Shown piece after piece: positions 55,947 to 64,000 of a stretch of DNA of 64,000 bases. Both the position numbers and the translations under genes were made by a program. Source of the stretch: Parapedobacter indicus (GTDB lineage: Bacteria > Bacteroidota > Bacteroidia > Sphingobacteriales > Sphingobacteriaceae); contig NZ_FOQO01000005.1 in assembly GCF_900113765.1 (NCBI RefSeq), positions 186,001 to 250,000 on the forward strand. Direction: 5' to 3'. Every line of letters starts with the position of its first letter. Position 1 is the first letter of the stretch. Under the pieces are notes generated by a model. The model had not been told where the DNA came from and searched no databases. It was given only the letters and a program-made list of their open reading frames with translations.

Positions 55947-57743
55947 ATGAACAAGAGACAATATATAGGGGCGGTATTGACGAGCATCGCCTTGTTGGGA
56001 GCGACTTCCTGCAGCCAGGATTTCCTGGAAACCCTACCCCAGACCGAATTTTCAGAAACCGCTGTTTGGGGAGACCCCGCGTTGGTGGAGACCTTCATCA
56101 ACCAGATTTATTTCCGACTGGATGAGCCGCTTACCGATGGGCGAATGAAGGCCAACATTGTGGATGAGGCTCATTATCGGGGCAATGCCCCATCGTTAAA
56201 CTTCAAAAACGGCGTTATTACACCCGACAACATCCCGGCATGGAACTTTTCGCGGATGCGCCAGTGGCTCGACCTTTACAAAACCATCCGCTTCTGTAAT
56301 CTTTTTTTCAGCAAGGTTGAGGAAGTCCCCTTTAAAGAAGGGGTGGTGGATGGGAAAAACCAGCGCGACCGGATGACGGGAGAGGTCCATTTTCTAAGAG
56401 CTTACCTGTATCATTTCCTGACCAGTACCTACGGTGGGGTACCGATCATTACCGAAGCGTATGAGTTGGACGACGAATTCAAGGCGGCGCGGAACAGCTA
56501 TGCAGAATGTGTGGATTTCATGGTGAGTGAATGCGATCAGGCCGCAGCGTTGCTTCCGGATGTACAAACCGGAAATAACTTCGGCCGGGCCACCCGGGGT
56601 GCGGCACTCGCACTCAAGGCGCGGATATTGTTGTATGCGGCAAGTGACCTGTACAACACCGATGTCTTCCCCTCCTATTCGAATCCGGAACTAATCGGTT
56701 ATACAGATGGCAGCCGGACGGAACGTTGGCAGGCCGCAAAAGATGCGGCGAAGGCTGTAATCGACCTCAATCAGTATACGCTTTTCCGGGCAGAGCCGGG
56801 GCCTTCGGATTCCGTAGCGCAGAATTACGTAGACCTGTTTATGTCCAAAAGCAATGAAGAAGACATTTTTATTAAATTCTTCACGGTGCCCATGGGCCAG
56901 CGGATGGGGTTGTACACCTCGCCAAACGGTTACCACGGTTGGGGCGTCAATGCGCCGGTAGGCAATTTGGTGGATGATTTTGAAATGGCCGACGGGACGA
57001 AGTTCGACTGGACGAACCCGGAGCATGCTGCTGAGCCATACAAAGGTCGTGAACCCCGTTTTTATGCAACAATCCTTTATAATGAAGCCCCATGGCGTGA
57101 GCGGCCCAATGACGTGAAAGGCATGGATCCGCTGAATAAGATACAGACAGGCCGGTGGCAACGTTGGAATTCGGCAACCAACAGCATGGTGGAAGAGTTT
57201 GGTGTGGACACCCGTAAAAGCCCCATCGAGGACTGGAACGGCTCGTATACCGGCTACTACCTGCGCAAGTATATAGATCCGAACAACGATGCCCAATACG
57301 TCAGCCAGACGGTGACCTGGCGGTTCATGCGGTATACGGAAGTACTACTCAATTACGCAGAGGCCTGCATCGAATTGGGAGAAGACGCTGAGGCGAGAAC
57401 GTATATCAACAAGGTCCGAACGCGCGCCGGCTTGCCGGGCCTGACGGAGTCCGGCGATGCGCTTAGGGCTCGATACCGCAATGAGCGACGCATTGAATTG
57501 GCCTTTGAAGACCATCGTTTTTATGATGTGCGGCGCTGGGTGATCGGGCCGGAGGCCCTGGATGTTACGACGGTGGCTGACATTGTGTATACGCTGAATC
57601 CGGATCATACCACCGCTGCGGTTCCTACCATCACGCACAAGGTGTTTGAGACACATACCTGGCAGGATAAAGCGTATTTTCTGCCGATTCTCCGAGATGA
57701 AATGAACAAGAACGATTTGTTGATACAGAATCCGGATTATTAA
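55947..57743 (+). CDS. SusD/RagB-family surface lipoprotein
   Basis: A 598-residue SusD-like protein, longer than most. The lipoprotein signal ends LGATSC (Cys23), then SQDFLETLPQTEFSETAVWGD. Helical core motifs include VHFLRAYLYHFLTSTYGGVPIITEAY and GAALALKARILLYAAS. The C-terminal FMRYTEVLLNYAEACIELGE, RNERRIELAFEDHRFYDVRRWVIG and PILRDEMNKNDLLIQNPDY are hallmarks of the family. It lies 11 bases after its SusC partner. A hairpin at 57766-57803 follows it. Confidence 0.95.
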   Translation: MNKRQYIGAVLTSIALLGATSCSQDFLETLPQTEFSETAVWGDPALVETFINQIYFRLDEPLTDGRMKANIVDEAHYRGNAPSLNFKNGVITPDNIPAWNFSRMRQWLDLYKTIRFCNLFFSKVEEVPFKEGVVDGKNQRDRMTGEVHFLRAYLYHFLTSTYGGVPIITEAYELDDEFKAARNSYAECVDFMVSECDQAAALLPDVQTGNNFGRATRGAALALKARILLYAASDLYNTDVFPSYSNPELIGYTDGSRTERWQAAKDAAKAVIDLNQYTLFRAEPGPSDSVAQNYVDLFMSKSNEEDIFIKFFTVPMGQRMGLYTSPNGYHGWGVNAPVGNLVDDFEMADGTKFDWTNPEHAAEPYKGREPRFYATILYNEAPWRERPNDVKGMDPLNKIQTGRWQRWNSATNSMVEEFGVDTRKSPIEDWNGSYTGYYLRKYIDPNNDAQYVSQTVTWRFMRYTEVLLNYAEACIELGEDAEARTYINKVRTRAGLPGLTESGDALRARYRNERRIELAFEDHRFYDVRRWVIGPEALDVTTVADIVYTLNPDHTTAAVPTITHKVFETHTWQDKAYFLPILRDEMNKNDLLIQNPDY

Positions 57744-57765
57744 TTGTAGTACAGTGTAATTTCTT

Positions 57766-57803
57766 CCGTAGGTGTGTAAATTGACTAACTTGCACACCTA
57801 CGG
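57766..57803 (+). terminator. Strong hairpin after the second SusCD pair
   Basis: CCGTAGGTGTG (57766-57776) and CACACCTACGG (57793-57803) are perfectly complementary around a 16-base loop. The bases after it (ATTATTAAAA) are AT-rich but not a pure T-tract, so it may attenuate or protect the SusCD message rather than stop transcription fully. Confidence 0.65.
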
Positions 57804-57824
57804 ATTATTAAAACAGTTGACGTA

Positions 57825-58997
57825 ATGAATAAACCTATTTTTTTTCTGTTATGCGCTTTCCTAAGCGTTGCGACAGGTATTGCACAAACTAAATTTTCAA
57901 TCACCCACGGTCCTTACCTGCAGGCATTGCATGAAACGGGTGTGACGATTGTCTGGACAACCGACAAGGATGCCATTGGCTGGGTGGAACTTGCCCCGGA
58001 CGACAGCAGTCATTTTTACCTGAAAGAGCGCCCTAAATATTTTGCTTCCAGCCATGGGTTTAAGGATGTATCGAAACTTCACAAGGTGACGTTGCGTGGT
58101 CTTCAGCCCGGTGTCAGGTACCGCTACCGGATATATGCACAGGAGGTGACCAGCCATGAGGGTACTGATGTTAACTATGGAGAAGTCGCTGCCACCCAGG
58201 TATACCGACGTGCACCGTTGGCGTTTACGACGAGTCGGCCGGATCAGACCGAGCTATCGTTTGCGGTTATCAACGACATCCACGGCCGTAATGAGGTGAT
58301 GAAAAATCTGCTGAGCCAGCTGGATTGGCCGCAGACAGACTTTGTATTTTTCAACGGCGATATGGCCAACAATCTCGTGAGCGAAGAACAGCTATTTGCT
58401 CATTACATGGACACGGCCACCGCATTGTTTGCTTCGGAAATCCCTATGTATTACGCCCGCGGCAACCACGAGACGCGGGGGAATTTTGCGAGTGCATTCC
58501 CCGATTATTTTCCCACCACCTCGGGGCATCTCTACTACCTCTTCAGGAGGGGGCCGGTTTGCTTTGTTGTGCTTGACTGTGGCGAAGATAAGCCCGATAG
58601 CGATATGGAGTACAGCGGTATCGTGAACATGGATGCATACCGGACGCAGCAAGCGGAGTGGCTGAAAGAAGCGCTTGAGCGCCCGGAATACCGGGAGGCT
58701 CCGTATAAGGTGGTCATCTGCCACATGCCGCCTTTCGGCGGTTGGCATGGTGAGCAAGAGATCGCCGAGAAATTTGTTCCGCTGCTGAATGCCGCAGGTG
58801 CCCAGATTATGCTGAGCGGCCACCTGCACCGGCATATTAAGCGGGAGGCTCAGCCGGGTGCGCATCAATTTCCGATATTGGTTAATTCGAATAACAATAT
58901 GCTGAGAGCTACAGCCAACGGACAACAGCTTCGTATTGACGTTGTCGATCAATCGGGGAAAACGGTCGATTCGATTACGCTGAAGCCCAGCCGTTGA
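57825..58997 (+). CDS. Exported purple-acid-phosphatase-like metallophosphoesterase
   Basis: A 390-residue calcineurin-like phosphoesterase with a signal peptide (about 1-20, ending GIAQ). An N-terminal fibronectin-like PAP domain (about 25-130; TIVWTTDKDAIGWVEL, VTLRGLQPGVRYRYRI) is followed by metal motifs INDIHGR, FFNGDMANN, YARGNHETRG, VICHMPPF and LSGHLHRH, which make a full two-metal site. It should hydrolyse a phosphate ester in the periplasm. Coming 82 bases after SusD, it suggests that the imported ligand is phosphorylated. Confidence 0.9.
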   Translation: MNKPIFFLLCAFLSVATGIAQTKFSITHGPYLQALHETGVTIVWTTDKDAIGWVELAPDDSSHFYLKERPKYFASSHGFKDVSKLHKVTLRGLQPGVRYRYRIYAQEVTSHEGTDVNYGEVAATQVYRRAPLAFTTSRPDQTELSFAVINDIHGRNEVMKNLLSQLDWPQTDFVFFNGDMANNLVSEEQLFAHYMDTATALFASEIPMYYARGNHETRGNFASAFPDYFPTTSGHLYYLFRRGPVCFVVLDCGEDKPDSDMEYSGIVNMDAYRTQQAEWLKEALERPEYREAPYKVVICHMPPFGGWHGEQEIAEKFVPLLNAAGAQIMLSGHLHRHIKREAQPGAHQFPILVNSNNNMLRATANGQQLRIDVVDQSGKTVDSITLKPSR

Positions 58998-59024
58998 GGG
59001 TTAACTTATTGACAAAGATGACGC

Positions 59025-59906
59025 ATGAAAAGGATACTGCTTTTCGCAATCGGACTGACATTAAGTAGCTACGAGGCCGTATGTCAGGCTATAGGAACCG
59101 ATGAAGTACCGTCGTTTTCCTTTGCATTTATTTCCGATGCGCACGTACAATACAGCGATTCGTCCCTCTATTTTTTCCGAAAGGCGATTGACACAATCAA
59201 TGCGTTGAATCCCGACTTCGTCATTTCCGGCGGCGATCTCATCCGCGATGCAAACGCCGCCAGTGAACAGCATGCTGATTCACTTTATGATTTATATCTC
59301 TCGGAGATTACACAATTCGGTATGCCCGTCTATAACGCGATCGGGAACCATGAGTTGTTTGGAATTTCGAAGCGTAACAAGGTGGCCCCTTCCCATCCGC
59401 GATACGGGAAAAGAATGTATGAAGAGCGAGTTGGCAAACGCTATTACACGTTTGAGCATAAAGGATGGCGCTTTTTTATTTTAGACAATACGAAACTTTT
59501 GGAAGCGGAGGGCCGTGTGGTTGGTCACATTGACGAGGAACAGATGGATTGGTTGGCAGCGACCTTGTCTACGGTTGATGCAACGACTCCAATCGCTGTC
59601 TGCGGTCACATGCCTTTTGTCACTTCTCGTAAGCTATTTGAATTGGGTGCGCTGGCTGCCACTCCCGATTTTTCGGGGACATCCAATTCACTGGAGTTCT
59701 TTCGCTTGTTTGAAGGAAAAAATCTCAGGTTGGTTATGCAGGGGCATGAACATTTTTTGGAGGTAATCTATGCATTGGATAAGTACATTGTTACGAATAA
59801 CTCGGTTTCGTCTACCTGGTGGGTCAAGCCACCTGCAACGCGTGGGTTTATGTATTTCACGTTAACCGGAGATTCCCTGGAATGGCGACACGTCGAAAAC
59901 AACTAG
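59025..59906 (+). CDS. Exported metallophosphoesterase
   Basis: A 293-residue calcineurin-like phosphoesterase with a short signal peptide. Metal motifs are FISDAHVQ, ISGGDLIRD, AIGNHELFG, VCGHMPFV and MQGHEHF, all intact. It lacks the fibronectin-like domain of its neighbour, so the two may cleave different phosphate linkages. It follows the first phosphatase by 27 bases. Its TAG lies in a 12-base palindrome TAGAATATTCTA (59904-59915) followed by T residues, perhaps a weak terminator. Confidence 0.9.
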   Translation: MKRILLFAIGLTLSSYEAVCQAIGTDEVPSFSFAFISDAHVQYSDSSLYFFRKAIDTINALNPDFVISGGDLIRDANAASEQHADSLYDLYLSEITQFGMPVYNAIGNHELFGISKRNKVAPSHPRYGKRMYEERVGKRYYTFEHKGWRFFILDNTKLLEAEGRVVGHIDEEQMDWLAATLSTVDATTPIAVCGHMPFVTSRKLFELGALAATPDFSGTSNSLEFFRLFEGKNLRLVMQGHEHFLEVIYALDKYIVTNNSVSSTWWVKPPATRGFMYFTLTGDSLEWRHVENN

Positions 59907-59936
59907 AATATTCTAATTTTTTACGTTATTTGCGGC

Positions 59937-61016
59937 ATGAAGCACAGGCCTTTTGGTTCGGTTACCTTACAGCTTTTCAGCCTATGTGTATTAGGTGGTT
60001 TTCCTGCCTGTCAGTTTGCGGATAGTAGTGGGTTGAAGGCAAGTGCAAGTGACGAGCCGGTTTCAGCAGCTGCAGCGGAGACAAAGCAAACGGAATTGGC
60101 TAGTGATGAGGCGCAAAAGCAAGGATCGGCCACGGTCGACTCGCTGGAATACGCTAAATTGGTCAGCGAATTGGCCGAGCGTGACACAACCGGGCGATGG
60201 CCTGTGATTGATCAGCCCGTTCCTTATACCGGAGCGATTTTGCCGTATAAGCGGATTGTTGCCTTTTACGGGAATCTTTATTCGGCAAGAATGGGCATCC
60301 TTGGGGAATTTCCCCCCAACGAGGTATTGGCAAAGCTTGACGATGAGGTAGCCGCCTGGAATGCAGCGGACACGGCGATTGAAGCGATTCCCGCCCTGCA
60401 CTATATTGCGGTAACGGCCCAGGGCAGTGCCGGCAGGGATGGTAAGTACCGCTTGCGGATGCCTTTCAGCCAAATTGACTCCGTGCTTCGCATCGCCAAA
60501 AAAAGGGACGCATTGGTGTTTCTGGATATCCAGGTGGGATTTAGTGAACTGCAGGCCGAGCTACCCCGATTGGATACGTTCCTTTGTATGCCACAGGTGC
60601 ACCTGGGTATTGATCCTGAGTTTTCGATGAAAGACGATCTGCCGCCGGGCAAACGCGTGGGACATTTTACGGCAGCGGACATCAATTTTGCTGTGCAGCA
60701 CCTAGCCAAACTCGTCCGTGAAAAGGGATTGCCACCCAAAGTGCTGGTTGTTCACCGGTTTACGCAGGGAATGATCAAAGATTTCCGGCAAATTGCCCTG
60801 GATCCGGCTGTTCAAATTGTTATTAACATGGATGGATGGGGTGCGCCGGCATTGAAGAGAAATACCTATCAGTCCTATGTCTTCCGGGAACCGGTGCAAT
60901 TTACCGGATTTAAATTCTTTTATAAAAACGATCTGATACCATCTCCACATCGGATGATGACGATTGAAGAGGTAAATGGGCTGGTACCGAAACCGGTTTA
61001 TATTCAATATCAGTGA
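59937..61016 (+). CDS. Exported protein of unknown family, possibly TIM-barrel-like
   Basis: A 359-residue protein. A signal sequence ends near GFPACQF (Cys25, imperfect lipobox). A low-complexity Ala/Ser/Glu/Gln linker runs to about residue 65. The remaining domain alternates hydrophobic strands and helices: RIVAFYGNLYSARMG, ALHYIAVTAQGS, ALVFLDIQVGF, TFLCMPQVHLGIDPEFSM, KVLVVHRFTQGMI, VQIVINMDGWG and FTGFKFFYKNDL. That order, with His and acidic residues at strand ends, is what a TIM-barrel hydrolase would show. I do not recognise the family. Its place 30 bases after the second phosphatase suggests that it belongs to the same locus. Confidence 0.7.
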   Translation: MKHRPFGSVTLQLFSLCVLGGFPACQFADSSGLKASASDEPVSAAAAETKQTELASDEAQKQGSATVDSLEYAKLVSELAERDTTGRWPVIDQPVPYTGAILPYKRIVAFYGNLYSARMGILGEFPPNEVLAKLDDEVAAWNAADTAIEAIPALHYIAVTAQGSAGRDGKYRLRMPFSQIDSVLRIAKKRDALVFLDIQVGFSELQAELPRLDTFLCMPQVHLGIDPEFSMKDDLPPGKRVGHFTAADINFAVQHLAKLVREKGLPPKVLVVHRFTQGMIKDFRQIALDPAVQIVINMDGWGAPALKRNTYQSYVFREPVQFTGFKFFYKNDLIPSPHRMMTIEEVNGLVPKPVYIQYQ

Positions 61017-61027
61017 TCGTTTCTATT

Positions 61028-62353
61028 TTAGGATTCCAGTTTTTTAGCAGCCAAGAGCTCGAATACGCCCTCATTTTGCAGTATCCAAAGGCCAATGCGG
61101 TCGTCGGTTATGCCTTTGCGCAGCTGATAGTCAAATACGGGTTTGTCTTCTTCCATTCGGGTGGGTAGGTAACCAAATGAGATTTTCCCGTTGGCTGAGA
61201 GTGCATGTGCGACCTCGACAATGTGGGTTGAAATCATAAAGAAACCTTTGTCGAGCCCGGAAAGAGCCTGTATGATGCGGAGCGAACCGTCATAGGCATC
61301 CTTGACATTGGTGCCCCGGAACAGTTCATCGAAGATGACCATTAGGCGATCGGACTGATTAATTTGCTGGGCCACCAGCTTTACACGTTTTACCTCGCTA
61401 TAGAAATGGCTATAGCCGTCGTTGACGTTGTCGGCAAGGTTAATGGTGGTAATTAACCCATCGAGGACACATGTGTCCATATGGCTTGCCGGAACGGGAA
61501 ACCCGAGGTGGGCGAGATATACGGCGATACCGACCGCCTTCATCAGTGTGGATTTGCCCGACATGTTGGCACCGGTGATGAAATTTACCCTTCTTTCGGC
61601 ATCCAGTATCACATAGTTTGCCACCGGACGACTAACCATCGGATGATAGACGCCTTTCAGCGTTAGGCGTTCCTGTTCTTGAAAAGATGGGAACATAAAT
61701 CCATGCGTTCGGGAGGCGCTGGCTACGGCGTAGTAGGCATCGAGAAAGTACACTTGATCGAGTAAGGTAAGGGTTTCCTGGTGGTATTTCTTGCGCAAAA
61801 GGAAGTCGATTTGTTCAATGGTGTAGCGTTTTAGGCGATGATCGGGAGCGTCGACAAGTTTTGCAAGCAACGGGTGTTGCGTCAATTTCTGCAACGAATC
61901 TTGCAAGTCGGCAAGCAATGGAATTTTGTTTCCTTCGGGATAATTCTCGCCAAGCTGCTTGATGAATACAAGGGTATCGGCCATCTCTGCGATTCCCCGA
62001 CGCTTGGCATAGAAAGCTTGGGTGGGTGAAAAAATGAATTTAATCGCGTTACGAATGCCGCGATAGACGGAAAACGATACGGGCCGTTCGGGGCTTTTGA
62101 GGTAGTAATCCAAAAAGTCCAACGTGGTTTTGTCCAGCCGCAGTTCTTCCACATGATCCATGAGGAAGCGGATGGTTGCACTACGCTGTTGGAGCTGGTT
62201 CAGGTCGTTGGACGGCTTACGGAACAGTTCGCGCAGCGCATCCTCACCTCCATATGTGATGGTTTTGTTGAAGCAGGCAAATACACCATCAGGCCCATCG
62301 TCAAGCAATTGCAAATCGGCAAGGGTCTGTTTGTCGGTGTAAAAATGTTCCAT
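61028..62353 (-). CDS. MutS-like ATPase lacking mismatch-recognition domains
   Basis: A 441-residue protein made of a MutS-type core/clamp region and ATPase only. Walker A is FITGANMSGKSTLMKAVG, followed by TTINLADNVNDGYSHFYSEVKRV, Walker B MVIFDELFRGTNVKDA and MISTHIVEVAHAL. The N-terminal mismatch-binding domain of MutS1 is absent and no Smr nuclease is attached. Such short MutS-like proteins are common in Bacteroidota and their role is unclear. ATG at 62353 is chosen; a GTG sits one codon earlier. It is convergent with the unknown exported protein, only 11 bases apart. Confidence 0.88.
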   Translation of the reverse strand: MEHFYTDKQTLADLQLLDDGPDGVFACFNKTITYGGEDALRELFRKPSNDLNQLQQRSATIRFLMDHVEELRLDKTTLDFLDYYLKSPERPVSFSVYRGIRNAIKFIFSPTQAFYAKRRGIAEMADTLVFIKQLGENYPEGNKIPLLADLQDSLQKLTQHPLLAKLVDAPDHRLKRYTIEQIDFLLRKKYHQETLTLLDQVYFLDAYYAVASASRTHGFMFPSFQEQERLTLKGVYHPMVSRPVANYVILDAERRVNFITGANMSGKSTLMKAVGIAVYLAHLGFPVPASHMDTCVLDGLITTINLADNVNDGYSHFYSEVKRVKLVAQQINQSDRLMVIFDELFRGTNVKDAYDGSLRIIQALSGLDKGFFMISTHIVEVAHALSANGKISFGYLPTRMEEDKPVFDYQLRKGITDDRIGLWILQNEGVFELLAAKKLES

Positions 62354-62491
62354 CACACAAACTTAGCTAAAATTCGCTTTTATCTGCGATGTAATTGCGT
62401 TACCTATCGAAGTAAATTTTTCATGGCGTGTGAACGGCAACGTTAACTCAAAGGGTTGAGTACAGCCAAACTACGGAAAGTTCGTAATAAA

Positions 62492-62523
62492 TTCGATTTT
62501 TTCATATTTTTACTATAATTTCG
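62492..62523 (+). promoter_or_regulatory. Candidate promoter of the GLPGLI gene
   Basis: TTCG (62492-62495), a 20-base spacer and TAATTTCG (62516-62523) follow the Bacteroidota spacing, with one T-to-C change in each element. The ATG is 26 bases downstream. Confidence 0.4.
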
Positions 62524-62549
62524 TAGAACTATTAAAAAATCGAATTAAT

Positions 62550-63437
62550 ATGAGACGTTTTATCTTGTTCCTATTTATGGGGTGCCTGACGGTAACATCG
62601 GGTCGAGCCCAGCAGGGCGAGCCCGCTTTGGCCCGGGTGATTTATGAATTTATGCACATCAATGACACGCTGCAGCCGGATAAACCGTATAAAGAAGAAA
62701 TGGTGTTATATATCGGGCAACATGCGACGTCATATGATACCTATAGTCTCGAACGGGTAAACCAGCAAATCAAATCGCAAATGGAGGATCCGGCATTTGA
62801 TGGTAACCTGACCCTTAGGGGAAGTGGGAGTACAACCAAGGAATCGTATTACATACAGCCGGAGGAACGACGCATTAAACAGCTCTATCGTCTTGCCGGG
62901 GAGATCTATGTAGTTGACGAGGACTATCCGGCTATCGATTGGCAAGTTGCCGATGAGACGAAAGAAATCGGCGGTTATGACGTCCAGAAGGCTACTGGCC
63001 GTTTTAGGGGCCGTGACTATACCGCATGGTTTACTACGGCGTTGCCGTTTCAAGCAGGTCCCTGGAAGTTACAGGGATTACCAGGTTTGGTCCTTGAGGC
63101 ATCGGATCATCGAGGCGAGGTATTTTTCCGCTATGCTGGATTTGAAACCCTCAAAGAAGGGGAGGCAACCCTCTCACTGCCAGAAAATGCGATAACAACC
63201 AACAAAAAAGCATTGGATAAACTGAAAAAGGGTTATCAGAAAAATCCACAGGCGGCAATGAATGCCCGTTCGCGGGCGGGTGCGTCAAGTTCAGGCGGAG
63301 GAGCCACCACTGTGAAGTTTGGAGGCAGTTCTGGGAATATGGACATATCCGATCCATCGCGGATCAAAAGTATCAACGTGATACGTGACGACGGACAGGC
63401 TTCACCGGTGACCAATAATCCGATCGAACTGGAATAA
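62550..63437 (+). CDS. GLPGLI-family exported protein
   Basis: A 295-residue protein with a signal peptide ending GRAQQ. The family-naming motif appears as KLQGLPGLVLEA (about residues 172-183), preceded by YDVQKATGRFRGRDYTAWFT. The last 70 residues are low in complexity (Gly/Ser/Ala-rich, GASSSGGGATT). GLPGLI proteins are periplasmic or surface proteins of Bacteroidota with unknown activity, and they usually stand next to a TonB-receptor-like gene, as here. Confidence 0.92.
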   Translation: MRRFILFLFMGCLTVTSGRAQQGEPALARVIYEFMHINDTLQPDKPYKEEMVLYIGQHATSYDTYSLERVNQQIKSQMEDPAFDGNLTLRGSGSTTKESYYIQPEERRIKQLYRLAGEIYVVDEDYPAIDWQVADETKEIGGYDVQKATGRFRGRDYTAWFTTALPFQAGPWKLQGLPGLVLEASDHRGEVFFRYAGFETLKEGEATLSLPENAITTNKKALDKLKKGYQKNPQAAMNARSRAGASSSGGGATTVKFGGSSGNMDISDPSRIKSINVIRDDGQASPVTNNPIELE

Positions 63438-63445
63438 TCGGTAAG

Positions 63446-64000
63446 ATGCGGCGTAATTCTGGTCTGTTTTTTCTTTTGCTTTGGGCATTGCACGTAATGG
63501 CGCAACCGCATACGATCCAAGGTTCCCTGAAAACCCAGGATGGCAAAGCCGTATCCCATGCCAGCGTAACCATCCGCAACACGGAAGGTCGTATCGTGGC
63601 GTTTAAATCCAGTGATGCTGCGGGTAATTTTGTAATTCCACTTCCTGGTATTGCCCCGCGAGATAGCCTGATTCTATACATTAACCACCTGGGGTTTGCC
63701 AAGGTGAATATACCGCTGGCAGCCAACCGCAGCCGCTATGATGTGATCCTGGAGGAAAAACCCATCGACCTTTCCGAGGTGGAGGTGAAAAGCCGTCCGC
63801 GTATCTCCTCGCGCGGCGATACGCTGAGCTATGAGGTAAGTTCCTTCGCAAAGGCAGCCGATCGCAGTATCGGCGATGTGTTGCGTCGTATGCCCGGCAT
63901 GGAAGTGAGCGAAAGCGGGCAGATCAACTACAATGGCCAACGTATTTCCAATTTTTACATCGACGGTGATGATCTGCTCAATGACAAATACAGCATCGGC
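63446..64000 (+). CDS. TonB-receptor-like outer-membrane protein, 5' part only
   Basis: An ATG at 63446 opens a frame with no stop up to the right edge (185 codons). It has a signal peptide (about 1-19, ending VMAQ). A carboxypeptidase-regulatory-like domain follows (IQGSLKTQDGKAVSHASVTIRN, about 24-105), and then SEVEVKSRPRISSRGDTLSYEV. The plug-like section SIGDVLRRMPGMEVSESGQINYNGQ is next. This is the architecture of GLPGLI-partner TonB-receptor proteins. The gene starts 8 bases after the GLPGLI stop, so the pair is probably one operon. Confidence 0.88.
   Translation, partial: MRRNSGLFFLLLWALHVMAQPHTIQGSLKTQDGKAVSHASVTIRNTEGRIVAFKSSDAAGNFVIPLPGIAPRDSLILYINHLGFAKVNIPLAANRSRYDVILEEKPIDLSEVEVKSRPRISSRGDTLSYEVSSFAKAADRSIGDVLRRMPGMEVSESGQINYNGQRISNFYIDGDDLLNDKYSIG

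Noticed and set aside
59904-59915. Palindrome TAGAATATTCTA as an operator
   Set aside because: It overlaps a stop codon and is followed by T residues; a weak terminator or chance AT-rich palindrome is as likely.
1-64000. CRISPR arrays, insertion sequences, prophage, rRNA or tRNA genes
   Set aside because: No regularly spaced repeats, transposase or integrase motifs, or structured RNA signatures were found on reading either strand.

Overview
The window is a stretch of Bacteroidota chromosome, most like the family Sphingobacteriaceae (Pedobacter, Parapedobacter, Sphingobacterium and relatives). This rests on three SusC/SusD pairs, two ECF sigma/FecR anti-sigma cassettes, a GLPGLI-family protein next to a TonB-dependent receptor, the Nif3 / C4 zinc-ribbon gene pair, and promoters that fit the Bacteroidota pattern TTTG-N19-21-TAnnTTTG. 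No rRNA, tRNA, CRISPR array, phage gene or insertion sequence was recognised.

Layout. (1) 1-4305: the end of a beta-propeller-like gene, an alpha/beta hydrolase, an ElaA-type acetyltransferase, a small membrane protein, and the Nif3 / zinc-ribbon pair. (2) 4604-18024: a hexosamine kinase facing a long minus-strand array. Read in its own direction the array is agaS - pfkB-type kinase - class II aldolase - amidohydrolase - ECF sigma - FecR - SusC - SusD - sulfatase. (3) 18200-27966: D-Ala-D-Ala ligase, an exported amidohydrolase, a DeoR-type regulator, then an exported cassette (beta-sandwich-like lipoprotein, Tat-exported Gfo/Idh/MocA oxidoreductase, double DUF1080 protein, M20 amidohydrolase) and a GH109-type alpha-N-acetylgalactosaminidase. 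(4) 28211-38670: GH20 hexosaminidase, a SUMF1-like protein without the formylglycine-generating-enzyme cysteines, SusC, SusD, an enolase-superfamily epimerase-like enzyme and a FucP/NagP-type sugar transporter. (5) 38909-49868: housekeeping genes (uvrA, mutL, two rhomboids, an EEP-family protein, PhoH, an RsmF-like methyltransferase), with a noncoding gap at about 46.7-47.1 kb that carries a cluster of DnaA boxes. (6) 50519-61016: a second sigma/FecR/SusC/SusD unit followed by two metallophosphoesterases and an unrecognised exported protein. (7) 61028-64000: a MutS-like ATPase, a GLPGLI protein and the start of a TonB-receptor-like protein.

How the genes fit together. Regions 2-4 read as one dispersed programme for amino-sugar glycans, probably GalNAc-containing and possibly sulfated. 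Outer-membrane SusCD pairs and a sulfatase handle the polymer, GH109 and GH20 release terminal N-acetylhexosamines, the FucP/NagP-type porter imports them, and the BadF-type kinase phosphorylates them. AgaS, the PfkB kinase and the KbaY/GatY-type aldolase would then take galactosamine-6-P through tagatose-6-P and tagatose-1,6-bisP to triose phosphates. No classical NagA/AgaA deacetylase is seen, so that step is open. The DeoR regulator is the likely controller; similar TTTC(n)AAA inverted repeats lie at its own promoter, at the agaS promoter and at the promoter of the exported cassette. The cassette mixing an oxidoreductase, DUF1080 domains, an M20 hydrolase and GH109 is the most promising candidate for an incompletely described pathway.
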